A DNA stretch of 64,000 nt from Halichondria panicea (Eukaryota; Porifera; Demospongiae; Suberitida; Halichondriidae), in contig NC_087385.1 of NCBI RefSeq assembly GCF_963675165.1, positions 5,663,412 through 5,727,411 on the forward strand. Reading direction: 5' to 3'. The stretch's first letter is position 1; each line of letters starts with the position of its first letter. The translations under genes and the position numbers were made by a program. The notes under the pieces were generated by a model. It saw nothing but the letters and a program-made list of their open reading frames with translations. It was not told the origin of the DNA and made no database searches. This document shows, one piece after another, positions 1 through 26,773 of this stretch.

Positions 1-67
1 CCCGGATTCGAACCTTGGACCTATCACTTACTAGTTGAGCATCCTCTACCATTACACAAGAGGATGT
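1..67 (-). repeat. tRNA-like sequence cut by the window edge (tRNA-derived SINE or tRNA pseudogene)
   Basis: Read on the minus strand, this shows a D-arm (CCTC, a loop with GG, then GAGG) and a T-loop GGTTCGAATCC, the two internal promoter boxes of a tRNA. The part between is degenerate. The anticodon stem has wobble pairs and one mismatch, position 33 of the loop is A instead of T, and the T-stem has two mismatches. The 3' acceptor end lies outside the window. It sits in the intron after the last visible importin-5 exon. A working tRNA is unlikely; a tRNA-derived SINE head or tRNA pseudogene fits better. Confidence 0.35.
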
Positions 68-495
68 ACGACAGGAAGTGATGTCAAAATGTGTACATTC
101 CATAGCACTTCCATAGATTCTTTCTATGTAGCCTTGATTACAAGTCGCCCTTTAATTCAAGGTTGATGTAGTCTGTAAAGAGTGGGAAATGATCGACCAT
201 GATTGATGCTAAAAAGGACGCCAAAAGTACAAAGTCTAAAAGCTAAACTTGATGCCTGCTGCGTCAGCAGAGCTTTGCAGCTCTCTTCTCACTCTTGCAG
301 CTACCAATAGCTAGCGTTCTAGTGTAGAGCTAACTAAGTAGAGTAGGAACACTCCATGGGAAAGTTTTGCTACGCACTCTTCTGAAAGGCATAATAACAT
401 TCCAAGTAAGCAAAACCAGGCAGAACGAAGCAGCTTGCGCATGCGCACTGAGGCATAATGATGGTTATATTGACAATGACATCATTACTATATAC

Positions 496-2075
496 CATTG
501 GATTTGACACACTCCAGGAGGTAGGGCAGTATCTCGGCAGCTGCTGCTCTGACAAGCTCATGGAAAAAGAACTTGAGATGAGGGATCATGATAGTTGCCA
601 CTGATTCGGCATAGTTTGCAAAGCCCTCCTGTAGGTCTTTGGCGTACACCACCAGCATCTGCATGGCCGTGCATTTCTCGTCAAGGCCAGCTGTCTTTAT
701 CCCAAACTTTTGCTGTGTGTGTGTTTGCATGCGTGTCATAATTATCAATAACAACATTAAGTTACTCAATAAGTATACTACATGTAGTAACCATAAAGTC
801 ACATGGTAGTCACCTGATCAGCCAGCGTGACAAACTCCCAGCCATCCTCCTCACTGAAGTTTTGCTCTGATTCTTCTGCAATGGAAGGGTCAGTCACCAG
901 TGACGTTATACAATGACATCATCTAAATACTGCAATAGTGTCACTAATAATTGTGTATTATTTGTTGCCATTGGCACCCACGTTAACTGTGGCCACAGGC
1001 TTTGTAGTGTCTGTGTGCAGGTGCTAGTAATTTCCTGCCCACTATGTTATCTCTGGAGTGTTTGTCTTCTCTCTTTGTTCAGCCTTTACAGTGAGGTCAG
1101 AATGTGCAGGATGAGGTGTAGGTGTACATGTGTGTTGTCTGGGTGATGTCAGTTTCAAAGGCTGTTTAGGTGTTTTGTGGCTGGAATCTTAACGTGTATT
1201 AGCAACACGTAGTTAAAACAATGGCCCAAGCAAGTCAAGTAGGAGCACACCTTCACCTATACGTTGTTTACCTTATCAGGTATCAGGCACATCTACACAA
1301 TCATGACACCAACAACTTTTTTACAGCACAAGTTTTAAGACTATGTACTCCATGTAGACTCACCATCTACAAAGGCAATTTCTGGCTTGAGGCTGGCAGC
1401 TTGGATGAGAGGCCCAATGACAACAGGTAGGTAGGGGACAAAGGCACTGCCAATGATCTTGCACATTCGTGCCCAAGCACTTATCATATAGGAGACCTAC
1501 AAAAGGTTGTATTACAGACACTGTCAGACCAAAACTATAAATAGTACATGCATGTACACTAGTAAAAGATGAAACTTAACTATAGCCACAAATATTATTA
1601 ACACACCAATCTTGCAAATAATAGAAACGTACTTGTGGGTCATCAGGCTCCATGTCTCCCTGCTCATTCTGCACCTTCACCAACATGTCCATCACCTCCT
1701 GTGCGTCTTGCATGAACTGGGGGCAACAAAGACAGAATAGAAGAATGCTACATTGTATACAAAGTTATCTCATAATTGTAAACACAAATTACATGCTAGT
1801 TCTTCAATACCTACGACACAATCGTTAAGAAGCTAAATACAACCACACCCCTTTACCTTCTCTTGTCCCACGGCCAGTCCGATGAGACTGATGCATTCGA
1901 TGGTCTTCCCTCTCAGCATACGGTAATCTTTCCCTAACGCTGATGACATGATGTACTTGAGACTGGGCATGAACTTATCATAGTAGGGCACAAACGCTTC
2001 CTCGACCGTGTCTGCCACCGTTGCCGTGGTTGTCACAATCTGTTCCAGGACTAACTTACGCCCCTGTTGGAGGAG

Positions 2076-2147
<72 letters not shown>

Positions 2148-2506
2148 TGAGGGGGAGTTACCTCCACATAAACACAGATCATTAAAAGATTTACGAACAA
2201 GTAGTAAATAGCTAATATTCGAGATAATATCATGTGATAGAGCTCTCACAGAGCTACAGATAAATACACGTAGTTTATTTTGAGTTTTAGAACTTATATA
2301 GGCATTCCCCCTCCTTCCTCCACACCTACCTCCTGTAGTCGTATAGCCAGCACCCCCTCCAGCTTCACTACAATGGAGTCAAGGTATTTGATGAGGATGG
2401 CTTTAGGGCACTGCTCGCAGAAGTTGACCAGGGCGGCACCAGCGTGGGTCTGCACTCGAGGTGTGTCAAAGTCGTCTATAACTAGTAGCAGTGCAGGGAT
2501 TATCTG

Positions 2507-2555
<49 letters not shown>

Positions 2556-5500
2556 TGCAGTGCAGTGTGTTTCTGAAAAGCAGACAGAGCTACAGTTAAG
2601 ACATGGACATAAGAATACTGTTTTCAGCAACACACGTACTGTACGTACACAGTATGAGTGTCACCATAACAACACTAAGTGTGACAGCTCCCCTCACCTT
2701 GTCGTGATACTTCTTCTGCAGACCAGGGTAGAAATCGTTGGCCATTTGCCCGAGGGCATTACACGCTGCATAGCGTACCCTGTAGTGGGGGTCCTGACAG
2801 AACGGGAGGACTGCAGTCACCACCTCCCCTAGAATGATCGTCATCTGTTTCTGGCAACCCTCACCCACAGCTGATATAGCCATCAGGGCAGCGTGTCGGT
2901 AATGCCAGTCCTCTACAGGGAGGGGGCAGGACATGTACACAGGAACGAACTCAAGTTGGTGGTTGATTAGCATATCCACAAAATAGAAGCATTTCATCAT
3001 TTCGATATTAACACTACATTCTCACACCACAAAGTACATTACACATACAGGAGGACAATAGTTAACAAAATCTTTGGGTATTAGTTTGAAGGTGCATATA
3101 CATGTATCTATAATTATACTCTTGCTCGGCACAAAGCCATTACATAGAGGACAATGGCCAACTCACCAGACTGGAGCATCTGAGGTATATTGGAGATGAT
3201 GTGTGGGAGGACGGCCTTACCCCCCAGGGCATTGGCCAGTCGGTCCAGACTGGTCTCACCAGCAACAGCATTGCTGGAAGAGTGAGAGGAAGGGTACATT
3301 TCAGCTGATACTATGCTACAAAATGGCTATCTCTATAAAGACAGCATGCTGCATACCTTGTGTTGTCCTCATCGTCGTCTGCTGAGTCAGCAGCTAGCCA
3401 TTCCTCATCGTCCTCCACCTGCAGCATGAACTGCAGCCCCTGGGATACTGTGTGTGGGCGGGAGGGGAAGTCCCTTATTCACAGTAATACACCAGCAAGA
3501 TTTTTAAATGGTACGTATATTGGTACGTACATGTATATGCAGGTTATGACTACATAACCTCTATACGGTCAAACTCACCTATCCGTGGAAAGAAGGCGGA
3601 GTGTTTTCTCATCATGGCAGGGGCGTTCTCTGCTATGGTAACCATCAGCTCTAGTGCCAGCTGTTTCCAGGAGTCCATCAGTGACTCTGTCTGCATCACC
3701 TGTACATACATGCAACAGTATATAAGAGGTTGTCAAGGAGCTACTGTCATGCATACAGACCTTTAACATTAGCTCTAAAATGTTCTCTAACTGAGATCTC
3801 AGGAACTTTGGACAATGGTCGCCAAGCTCAATGAAAGACTTGAGTAGGGCCTCGTTTTCCTGGGCCTCAATGCTTCGGCCGAGCACCTGATGTGTGTATG
3901 TGTGGGCGTACGTATGAGTGTTGCTAGGAGACTGTGACAATGATATATGAGCTGTGTTTAGAACTAGTCAGAGTTGTTTGTTCATAAAGTCAACACAGTG
4001 CACATGCACGCACACAGACTATACATGCAATCATGATCATGTGCAGTCAACACAAGGAGCTAGTACTCACGGCCAATAGCAGCTGCAACATGTCAGTGAA
4101 ACCACTCCTCAAAGCATTACTTTCCAGGAACACAACAAACGCCACGGTTGCCTTGAAGGCTTCTGAACACACCTACACAAAATATAAATTTCTTTTAGGC
4201 CAAAAAGATTTGCAGTACAACTTTGGTTTAGACAGTATAATCAGTGCATGCACGGAGAGTAGGAATGTAACGACCAGGTGCAGGGGTCATGACACCTACG
4301 TACCTCTGCATGTGATGCCTTGAGGGCCTGATGTAGGAGCTGTTTGATGGCAGCAACGCAGTACTGCAGCTGGTTGCCAAACACACCCGGGACAACACTG
4401 GAACACAATCACCATAGTTATCATGATTGCAATGCAAAATTGACTGTTAATAATTGCCTTTGGCTAGTGTCAAGAGCTTGCTATTCAATTAAGCTACATG
4501 TGACAGTGTTTGGGATCAAATTTCAGTGACATGCTCAAGATACACTTCCATTTTCCCAGAACAGGTGGTTTCCTATGGACACGGATGATTGCATAGTCAT
4601 GCATGGAATGCACTCAATAAAAATAATGTCATCAGTTATAGCCGGTACACAACTCATATTACAGGTGAAGACCAGTAAAAATATAACAATTCACAGATAG
4701 ATCGATATGATGAAAATTTCATCAAATTGATCTGATATTGCTAGAATTTAATGCTAGCAATATCATTCTTTTGAGCCTAAACGGCTAATAAAAGGTGGAG
4801 TAAGAATGTCCAACTTTTCTTTTAAACGAGACTTACTTATAGTATATAAATTACGCTCTGTACGTATACTGCCAAGACCACCCTCCCCCCTCCTCCCAGA
4901 GAATGTTCCGGCAAGACCACTACTCACCTGATGATGTGGAGGGCACTCGAGTAGAGCTGTGGCTGTTGGAGGTCACAGCACTGGAACAAGAACTGGAGGA
5001 GCTCTGGCCACTGATTCTGGTCGTTGTCGTCTGAGGGGTGGGTGTGGTCATACATTGGGTCAGTACCTAATAAGTCTGGATTCTGTATAATTATCTTGAA
5101 TGCAATAATGTGTTAATGGCAGTAATTAGAATTGCACCGAATTTAGCAATCTCATAAACATATAATACACACGCCCACTACAAACACACTGCACACCCAC
5201 CCACCTAAGTAAGAGCGAGCCATCTCAGCTATAGCATCACAAATCTTTCTGCGTACGTGCCCGGAGTTCTCGGATTGCATTGCCAGGAGTAGCTCTGCCT
5301 TGCTGGCCCCCAGCACACCCCCCTCAAGGTCCTCCGCTATGTCCTTGTACTCCAGCTGCAGGAAGATTCGTCGGAGGAGAACGGCAGCTATCGACTTCAC
5401 CTGTGTGAGGGGAAGGTGTGCTTAATGTGCCTGTGAATATGTAGGAAGGTGTGTCCTTGATGCATGGTGCATACTGTCTGGATTCTTAAAAATGTGGTGA

Positions 5501-6036
5501 GTCCAAAAGTGTCAATAGCTCCCACACACACAAGACTCCACAAGACAGCACTCAAAACACAACACACAACAATGATATCATGCTCTAGCACAGCTGGGGC
5601 AACTCACCTCATCGGCAGCCCCCTCTGTCCGAAGAGTTGAGACCAGATGCGGTAACTTCACATCCAAGGCAAGATTGCTGAACTGTTCCTATAATTATTA
5701 AAGGTGTCGAATAAAAAAGGAGCACATTTACAGTCATTTTTTGCACAGTCTGTGAGCGACTGCATGCAATGATTGTGTATGGGGAGGTGGACATGGCAAT
5801 AATGTTTGAGCTCCAATACTTGCTATTAACTTAACTGCATTAAACCATTCAAAATCATTTGTACACAAACATAAACATCACTCAAGTCTAGACTATATTC
5901 ACAATGTGTACAGTGAGGAGGACTACTCATGTCTACCAAATCTGGCACACTCATGAACATGACTGACCTCTGCCTGTGATCTGGTCTCGTTGTCAGGGGA
6001 GAGGATGGCTGCTAGGATCACTTGAAAGTCGCCCAT
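496..6036 (-). CDS. IPO5: Importin-5 (karyopherin beta-3), N-terminal two thirds, 17 exons
   Basis: Nuclear import receptor made of HEAT repeats; the family carries ribosomal proteins and histones through the nuclear pore under RanGTP control. Exons, from the 3'-most coordinate: 5968-6036, 5608-5688, 5205-5400, 4928-5030, 4304-4397, 4071-4172, 3761-3886, 3579-3699, 3357-3447, 3167-3273, 2698-2912, 2330-2503, 1857-2075, 1633-1716, 1364-1496, 814-875, 496-712. They encode about 731 residues starting [20 protein letters not shown] and match the family along the whole length, for example [36 protein letters not shown] and [12 protein letters not shown]. The acidic strip [18 protein letters not shown] corresponds to the acidic segment of other importin-5 proteins. 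All phases join. The last third (about 350 residues) must lie left of the window. The start is the first ATG before the conserved SPDN block. Confidence 0.95.
2077..2146 (+). repeat. (TG)n microsatellite abutting an IPO5 splice acceptor
   Basis: A 70-bp TG run; on the transcribed minus strand the CA repeat ends in CAG and directly supplies the 3' splice site of the IPO5 exon 1857-2075. Confidence 0.95.
2511..2553 (+). repeat. (TG)n microsatellite near an IPO5 splice acceptor
   Basis: A 43-bp TG run 7 bp upstream (minus strand) of the IPO5 exon 2330-2503, in the polypyrimidine-tract position. Confidence 0.95.
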
Positions 6037-6329
6037 GATGTTACGACTGATAAATTCAGAAAAGCAAAAAGGAAGTCCACGTGTAGGCAGACTCAATACT
6101 GTGAGGTAATGTAAAGGGGGTTTCCCTGTATTGAAAGGTCCTCAAGCATTTCTACAAAAGCTCTTCAGCTCCTCAGCCATGCCATCATACTGTCTCTGCA
6201 GCTCAGATTCTTGCAAGCATCCCCCAGAGAGCTACTTTAGTTGCTGGGGTGGAAGGTTTGTGCATTGGCTCCTGAGAAATAGCTGAGATTTCTACTAGAC
6301 TTGTCTGGTAGTAGCTTCCTGCTGCAGTG
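6037..6329. promoter_or_regulatory. Divergent promoter gap between IPO5 and the sushi-tyrosinase gene
   Basis: Only 293 bp separate the IPO5 start codon (minus strand) from the sushi-gene start codon (plus strand). No open frame with homology is present. I did not recognise a TATA box or other named element, so this is called only from gene orientation. Confidence 0.4.
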
Positions 6330-20213
<13,884 letters not shown>

Positions 20214-20684
20214 ATTAATCACTGCATGTATAATTATACATGTTTAGTATCGAACACCACCAAACATTAGTGTTCTTATGACGTACGTATATCTATGTAA
20301 TTATGTGTCTTGATAGATTTTTATCATAATATTATTGCATTGTACTGTCATAATACTGATTGCTCTTTAATTTGTGGGCGTGACATTAACCATCACATGA
20401 CACTAATTAATTAGTAATCTAGTATGTATATAATCATAATAATGATAATAATAGTGCATGCTATAAAAAAGTCATAAAATAAAATAATGAGTGAAAATTA
20501 AACTAAACATCATACAAATCCTACGACAATCAATACAAAAAACACATCAACAATAAGCCCTGAGGATGGTATAAAAACATAAGACGCATGAAAAAAACAG
20601 TCTTTAAAAGAGATTTACGATCAACAATGATTGTAGGTTCAAATTTCCAAGATCACACGAACTTGTTCTTGATCAATGGCGACT

Positions 20685-22896
20685 CTAAGTTGCCTTCCTA
20701 AATATTTGCAGTAACTGTAGAAGAAAAATAGTGAAAATAAATGATAGCAATTAAAACTTGAAGCCACTCTTACCTTTCCTCTATCTGAGGACTCGGTGAC
20801 TCCTATTTCTTCCAGTTCTTCTTCAGACACTTCAGCCAGAAAGTGCATATCATCGTAACCATTAGCGATGAGGATGCTGGAGAACTGCTGCAACCCGTTC
20901 AAATGAAGCAGGGAATCTACAGTAGATGGTGGTCTTGGAGATCTCCCTCCCTGTGAGCAGATAGCAACAATACAAGTTTCATATTAAGTATGGGAAGATT
21001 CCCCCCGCCTCCCTCCCCCGCCCCCCCACTAGATGAAATCCTGGTACATTCATATGTGTGTGCCTGTGTATGAATGCTGAAAGAGTGTTCAAATGTATCA
21101 TGGACATTAATATCATGGAGATTACACACTCACTTGTCTTCTATGTGCAGGAGGGGATGGAGGTACTTCTTGCCGAGCAATAGGGAGGGGAGGTGATTTA
21201 GAGGGTAGGGGAGGCAAGGGGTCCGCATTTCTTCCCTTCAGAGGGGGTGAGGACCCTTGACGAAATGGAGTGGAGGTAGGGGTAGGGGGCATTTTCCGTT
21301 TTGTAGGGAGAGGAGGATTGCTTTGAGAGGGTCGCAATCGAGGCACTGGAACAGGAGGATCCGTTGTGCTACAAGTGAATACGATCAATTATTCATTATA
21401 ACATCAAGCTACTGCACATGTTCAGTTACACGTAAATGAAGTATTTGTCTCACCTTGGACTCTCTATTCTTCTGGAAGGAATAGGAGGGTTGCTACTAGG
21501 TATATTCATGCTACTAGGTACATTTGTTGAATTTCTGGGAGAAATAGCTCCTTCCCTGTGCATGGATACAATAGACAATTTAGTACAAGTTGTGTAAAGT
21601 GTGAAAAAAGTACTGTAACATATCTCTATTACATTTGCTAAAAAGCAGTCCCTACAAATCTAATGACTAATTTTGCTGTTCTGTCTCGAGGATAATGAAT
21701 CATTTTGCTCTCTATTGAAGTGTAATCCAATTTTATCAGCCAAACTACACCCAAAACGTCATATCCGGCCGTGTTAAAAGTATAAAAAAACCTAGTTTGG
21801 GGCAGCCAGTACTGGCCAGTATACAGAATAGCGAGTGGCCGCATGCATTTCAGGGCAAGTTTTGTGCAGTAAATATCTAGCTAGTAATCCGTGCCTATAT
21901 CGAGGTGGCTGTACTTCAGAGAGCCGGAATAGCGAGAGTCTACTGTAATATTAACTAAATGCGCAGTACGTACATGTACATAACCTACAACCTACCTTCT
22001 GCGTGGTAGTGGGGGTGCTCCAGCTTCAGCAGTGGCACTGGGGGTGGAGGCTGATGATGGTCTGTGTGAGTTGATGGTAGAGCGGGGGACAGGGAGCATG
22101 GGGCGGGTCCCAATAGAGTCCTTCCGATATCTGGCATTCATTATGGGAGGGTCCGCTGACTCTGAGTGGTGGCTCCTCTGTCGAACCTTGGAGCCATTAC
22201 TGACAAAATCCAAAGAACTACTACCGGCTGCCCCTACAACAGGAAAAATAATTCTCATTTAATGCTCAGTTTATATACAGAAAGGCGACAATGAACTAAG
22301 CAGGAAAACAACACTTGATTAAAAAATCCCATGGCACATACAATGATTCAATGTACATGTACATACAGTGTACAACAGCAAAAGAGCAGAGTTCAAAACG
22401 TGGGCAGAAAATGCTAAAATAGAAATTTCACTTCATACACATTCCTCCGCCCACGTTTGAATTCTGCTAGCTATGTACTAGATAGTAAGTTACGTGCCCT
22501 CTCTTGCAACATAAATGTATATACATGTAATGAAGTAGTCACCTTGGTCTTGAATAATGAAGTTGACGTCAGAGTAAAGCTCTTCCTCCGTCACCCTCTG
22601 CTTGTACTGGTCAAGTGTGACATGAATCAGGGCACTGTACGAATGGAAAGATATTGGATGGAACATTTTAATACAAAGAATGATAAAAAAGCACACATAC
22701 AGCAATAGTTGTGGACTTACTCTAATTCTCCGATGGGAAGTGCTTGATGGGTGAGCTCCCGCCGTACAGACACTGGTGACTTGCCAATTAGCTCTCTCAA
22801 GGACAAACAGCATTCAGCTATGAAAACACAAATCAAAACATTGAACAGCTGCACGCACACACACACGCACGCACGCACACGCACGCACGCGCGCTT

Positions 22897-22927
<31 letters not shown>

Positions 22928-25900
22928 CACACCAGATGCTTCTACAATGAATGTGCAGTGCTACAATCTCTAACTTACACACTGACAGAGGTACTCACAG
23001 TATCACATTCCACCCACTCACCATAAGGCTCATCACTCTCCTGGGACTTAATGATCAGTAGCAGGTGCTGTTGCTCCAAGTACTCCTCCTCCTTGACAAT
23101 GGGCTGTATACTGACCGCGGGGTCTCTCGCTCGCCATACTGGCCGTACATATGTCTCTGAGTCCTGCACCTGGGCCCAGTCATTGTTGGGTGGAGACTTC
23201 CTCAACCCCTCAAAGCATGCTGAGTGTAACTCAATGTAGAAGTGCGTCTTGCTGTTCGTCTGTATCTATGGGGAGAGGGGAGGGGCATGATGGGCTGATA
23301 TGATAATTATTATGCAGGAGAGGCAAAAATGATTTGTGGTACTCGATCATAAATGTACGAGAAGTTAGTGGAGTTTGGAAATGTACAAAAACAGAGTTGT
23401 CTCTTACCCTTGCTGAGACACTGTCAATGACAATCATTGCTTTCTTGTTGTTGGTGGGCATCAGTCCACTAGTAGGTGCAACTGAAGCTGTGAGAAAAAG
23501 TGCAACAGTCCACACCAATCCAATAATGCTAAAGAATGTTCTACATAAATACAGCAGCGCTTTGCCAATACAATAGGCACCACTTAAGGACACGCTTGTG
23601 CCGTAAGTTAATTATAGTAATTGCTGCACATTAACAAAACACATGTACACATGCAGTTACTGAGCATACCAGCATACTGCTTGATGCCTAGTATCTGGAA
23701 GGTGGCAAAGACGGGGGAGTGGTCACTTGTCATGATGTCACCTGTGCACCCATACGAGGTGTTGATGATAGGGGCATTCGGGTATGACCGCCACAGCACA
23801 CGATCACAGTACGAGGGCACGTTAATACGAATCTGGGGGAGTAGACAGACAAATACAATGAAGCTATAGTACTACAGTACATAGAGCTTATCAGATAAGT
23901 ACGGTGGCCCTGAGCGCTACTCTAGTTGGTAGTTTATACTTGATAGTTCAAACGCGTAGTTGATAGTTCGCAGTTGCTACTTGATAGTTCAAACACGTAG
24001 TTGGCAGTTGGCAGTTGGCAGTTGGCAGTTGGCAGTTGACAGTTGGTAGTTGGCAGTTGGGAGTTGGGAGTTGGGAGTTGGCAGTTGGTAGTTGGCAGTT
24101 CGTAACCTTTAAACTTTGCAACAATAATTAGCCTGCTTTTAAATTATGATACTGGCACCGATATCTAGCTGGCCTAAGACGGCAATGGCAATATTAATCT
24201 TATATGTACACATCTAGGTAGGGAGATCATTTCAAGTCTAATTCTCATGTACCTACATTCCCAGATCCCAGCAGGGAGGGGGGAATTATAGAAACAGGTT
24301 TTGCATGGCACTTTTAGATTCTATTTAAAGTTATGGTTAAAAGATAGAAGGCAGTGCAAAGATCTATATACAACATTTGCTAACTGCAAAGTTTAAAGGT
24401 CACGAACTACCAACTGCCAACTCCCAACTGCGAACTACCAACTACCAACTGCCAACTCCCAACTGTGAACTACCAACTACCAACTGCCAACTGCCAATTG
24501 CCAACTGCCAACTCCCAACTGCCAACTACCAACTGCCAACTGCCAACTACCAACTCACTGCCAACTACCAACTGCCAACTACCAACTGCCAACTACCAAC
24601 TGCCAACTGCCAACTGCCAACTGCCAACTGCCAACTGGAGTAGCACTCAGGGCCACCGTAGATAAGTACAGTTGTACATGCACATCATAATTATACACAC
24701 ATGTGAGTTAGAGTGACTACTAAGCTCACCCCTGATCTCTTGTGCTTGACCCAGACATAGTCGTCCAGTGTTCTGGCTCCCTTGGCAAACCGGTAGGTCG
24801 GCGGAAACAGAATAGGGGACTCATCTGGATTAGAGGAAATACAATCACACTCAATGATTGCTTTGATACCTAACAACCACTAACCTATGTACCAACAGCA
24901 GGTAACATTCACACGGCAATACCAAATACAAACACAGGATCCTAATAATGGCTATACACTACTACACAACTCACCGAATCCGACAAACACTTTCTTTTTT
25001 TCCATCTCCCTCTTGAGCTGGTCATCAGAGAATATGGAGAAGTGGTCGTTCTTTTTGGCATAGTCGACAATCTCAGTGGCACTTAGTTGGTCTATGCGGT
25101 AGTTGAGGTCCCCCAGGAAGAACATGTGAGTGAACTGGTTGGTGAGGTCGAACTGGCTCAGGTTCTTGTGCTTGAGGGCACCCATGCCCTTCAAAATATC
25201 ATGGTAGTTCTGGTTACGCCTGTAGGTATAAGTGGGGTCAATGACTCAACAAGAAGAGTTACCTCCTAAATTTAAGGGCATCCTACTTAGCAGAATGGGG
25301 CTAATTTTGAGTTAAATGCTATTGGATATACCATCCTCACCTGGTGCACTTTTCATTGCCTGATGTGAGGTGGGAGTTAATGAAGCAGAGGGAGATATTT
25401 CCAAAAAAGAAGGAGATGCCAACTCCTCCTTTGTTGCCCAAGGCATTGCCAATACCAGTACGCACCTGAGACACCTGCACAACAAAGGTTACCATAAATG
25501 ATAACCACATGAATATGGATAATTATACTGTTGTTATCTAGCAGTAGAATAATTTCATACATAACGCTACAGATTGTAAAACCTACTATTTGAGAGAATA
25601 AGAGCATACAAAACTGCAGACAAAGCTGCCCCATACTGTGTACCTGAACGTGTGATATCTTGTTGGAGTGCTCAGACTTGACTAGAATGAGGCACCTAAT
25701 GCCCCACAGCGTTTGAGAGGTCACCTTCTCATAATCTATGGAGTAGAGCGTCTTGAGTGTCTGCTTGAGAATAGAGAACCAGTCCTTTTCACTCACACTT
25801 GTCTCCTGGAGGGGAGGGGGTGTGGCGTGGCATGTATGAGGTACATGTAAAGGGGTGGTCAGGATTATAATTAAAGGGTCGAAAATTGTATACTTCTGCG

Positions 25901-26730
25901 GGTTTAAATATCTCACACCAAGATGTGCTAAACTTCCTACTGTTTCCTGAAGTCTCTTTCTCACCTGTGTTCCAAACACATACATGTCATGAGCGTGCTC
26001 CAGTTTAGTGGACAGCGTTTTGCCCATCCCATTACAGCGTATCCACGAGCTGATTTCGGCAGGAGGTCCCGCATCACCCATATTCCAGGTGCCCACGAAT
26101 ATTGAGACGTGGTCATGCTCCTCCTGTCTCATCTTGTTACGAATGTACTGAATCAGCTGACAAAAGTGCTCTCGTGCCTGAGAGAAATACAGAGTGTCAA
26201 TACAGCAACCACTGACCACTTGAGAGGAAATGTAGTCTTATCGTTGTCACGTACATGTATGTAATAAACAGCCTTAGAGACATCAGGGTGTCATACAGAG
26301 GGGGGAAAGGGGGGATATCCCCCCCCCCCCTTTCAAGTACTAGTTGTATGACTGAGTGTCCATAGCTGGGTATTGAAATAACAGTTGACCTTTTTGTCAA
26401 AACTGTCTGATTACTTTTCTCATTTCCCCCCTCTACTTCAAAATCCTGTATGACACCCTGGACATACTGTGGTATGTGTACAGGCACATTTAAATATCTT
26501 TATTACATTTAAAGAGGGCCACAACACACAGCCTTACCCGCATGTCATTGAAGATGTAGTCTTTCCTGCTCTGTCCGCTCAGTTGAACACCGAGCCTGTG
26601 CTCTCTGGTACGTGACTTGACGAGCTGGAGGATCTGATGGTGCTCGAACGAGGTCCCCTGTCGCTCCCCTGGCTTACACAGACACAGGCGACAGTCTCTC
26701 AGATTCACTGTCAGTATTTGGTTTTTCTTG

Positions 26731-26773
<43 letters not shown>

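Noticed and set aside
1-67. Functional tRNA gene
   Set aside because: Anticodon loop lacks U33 and the anticodon and T stems are mismatched; the 3' end is missing from the window.
2008-2233. Val/Cys and Thr/His repeat frames on both strands
   Set aside because: Pure dinucleotide repeat beside the IPO5 exon 1857-2075.
20639-20697. Alternative last SHIP exon ending RVILEI
   Set aside because: The acceptor needed does not keep the frame from the SAM exon; CTACAG at 20715 gives a C-terminus that fits the last SAM helix.
23930-24640. CRISPR-like periodic repeats
   Set aside because: The 7-bp units are contiguous without unique spacers and lie in an animal intron.
24377-24665. Open frames rich in QLPTAN repeats
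   Set aside because: They are translations of the AACTGCC minisatellite arm of the transposon at 23901-24659, not a repeat protein.
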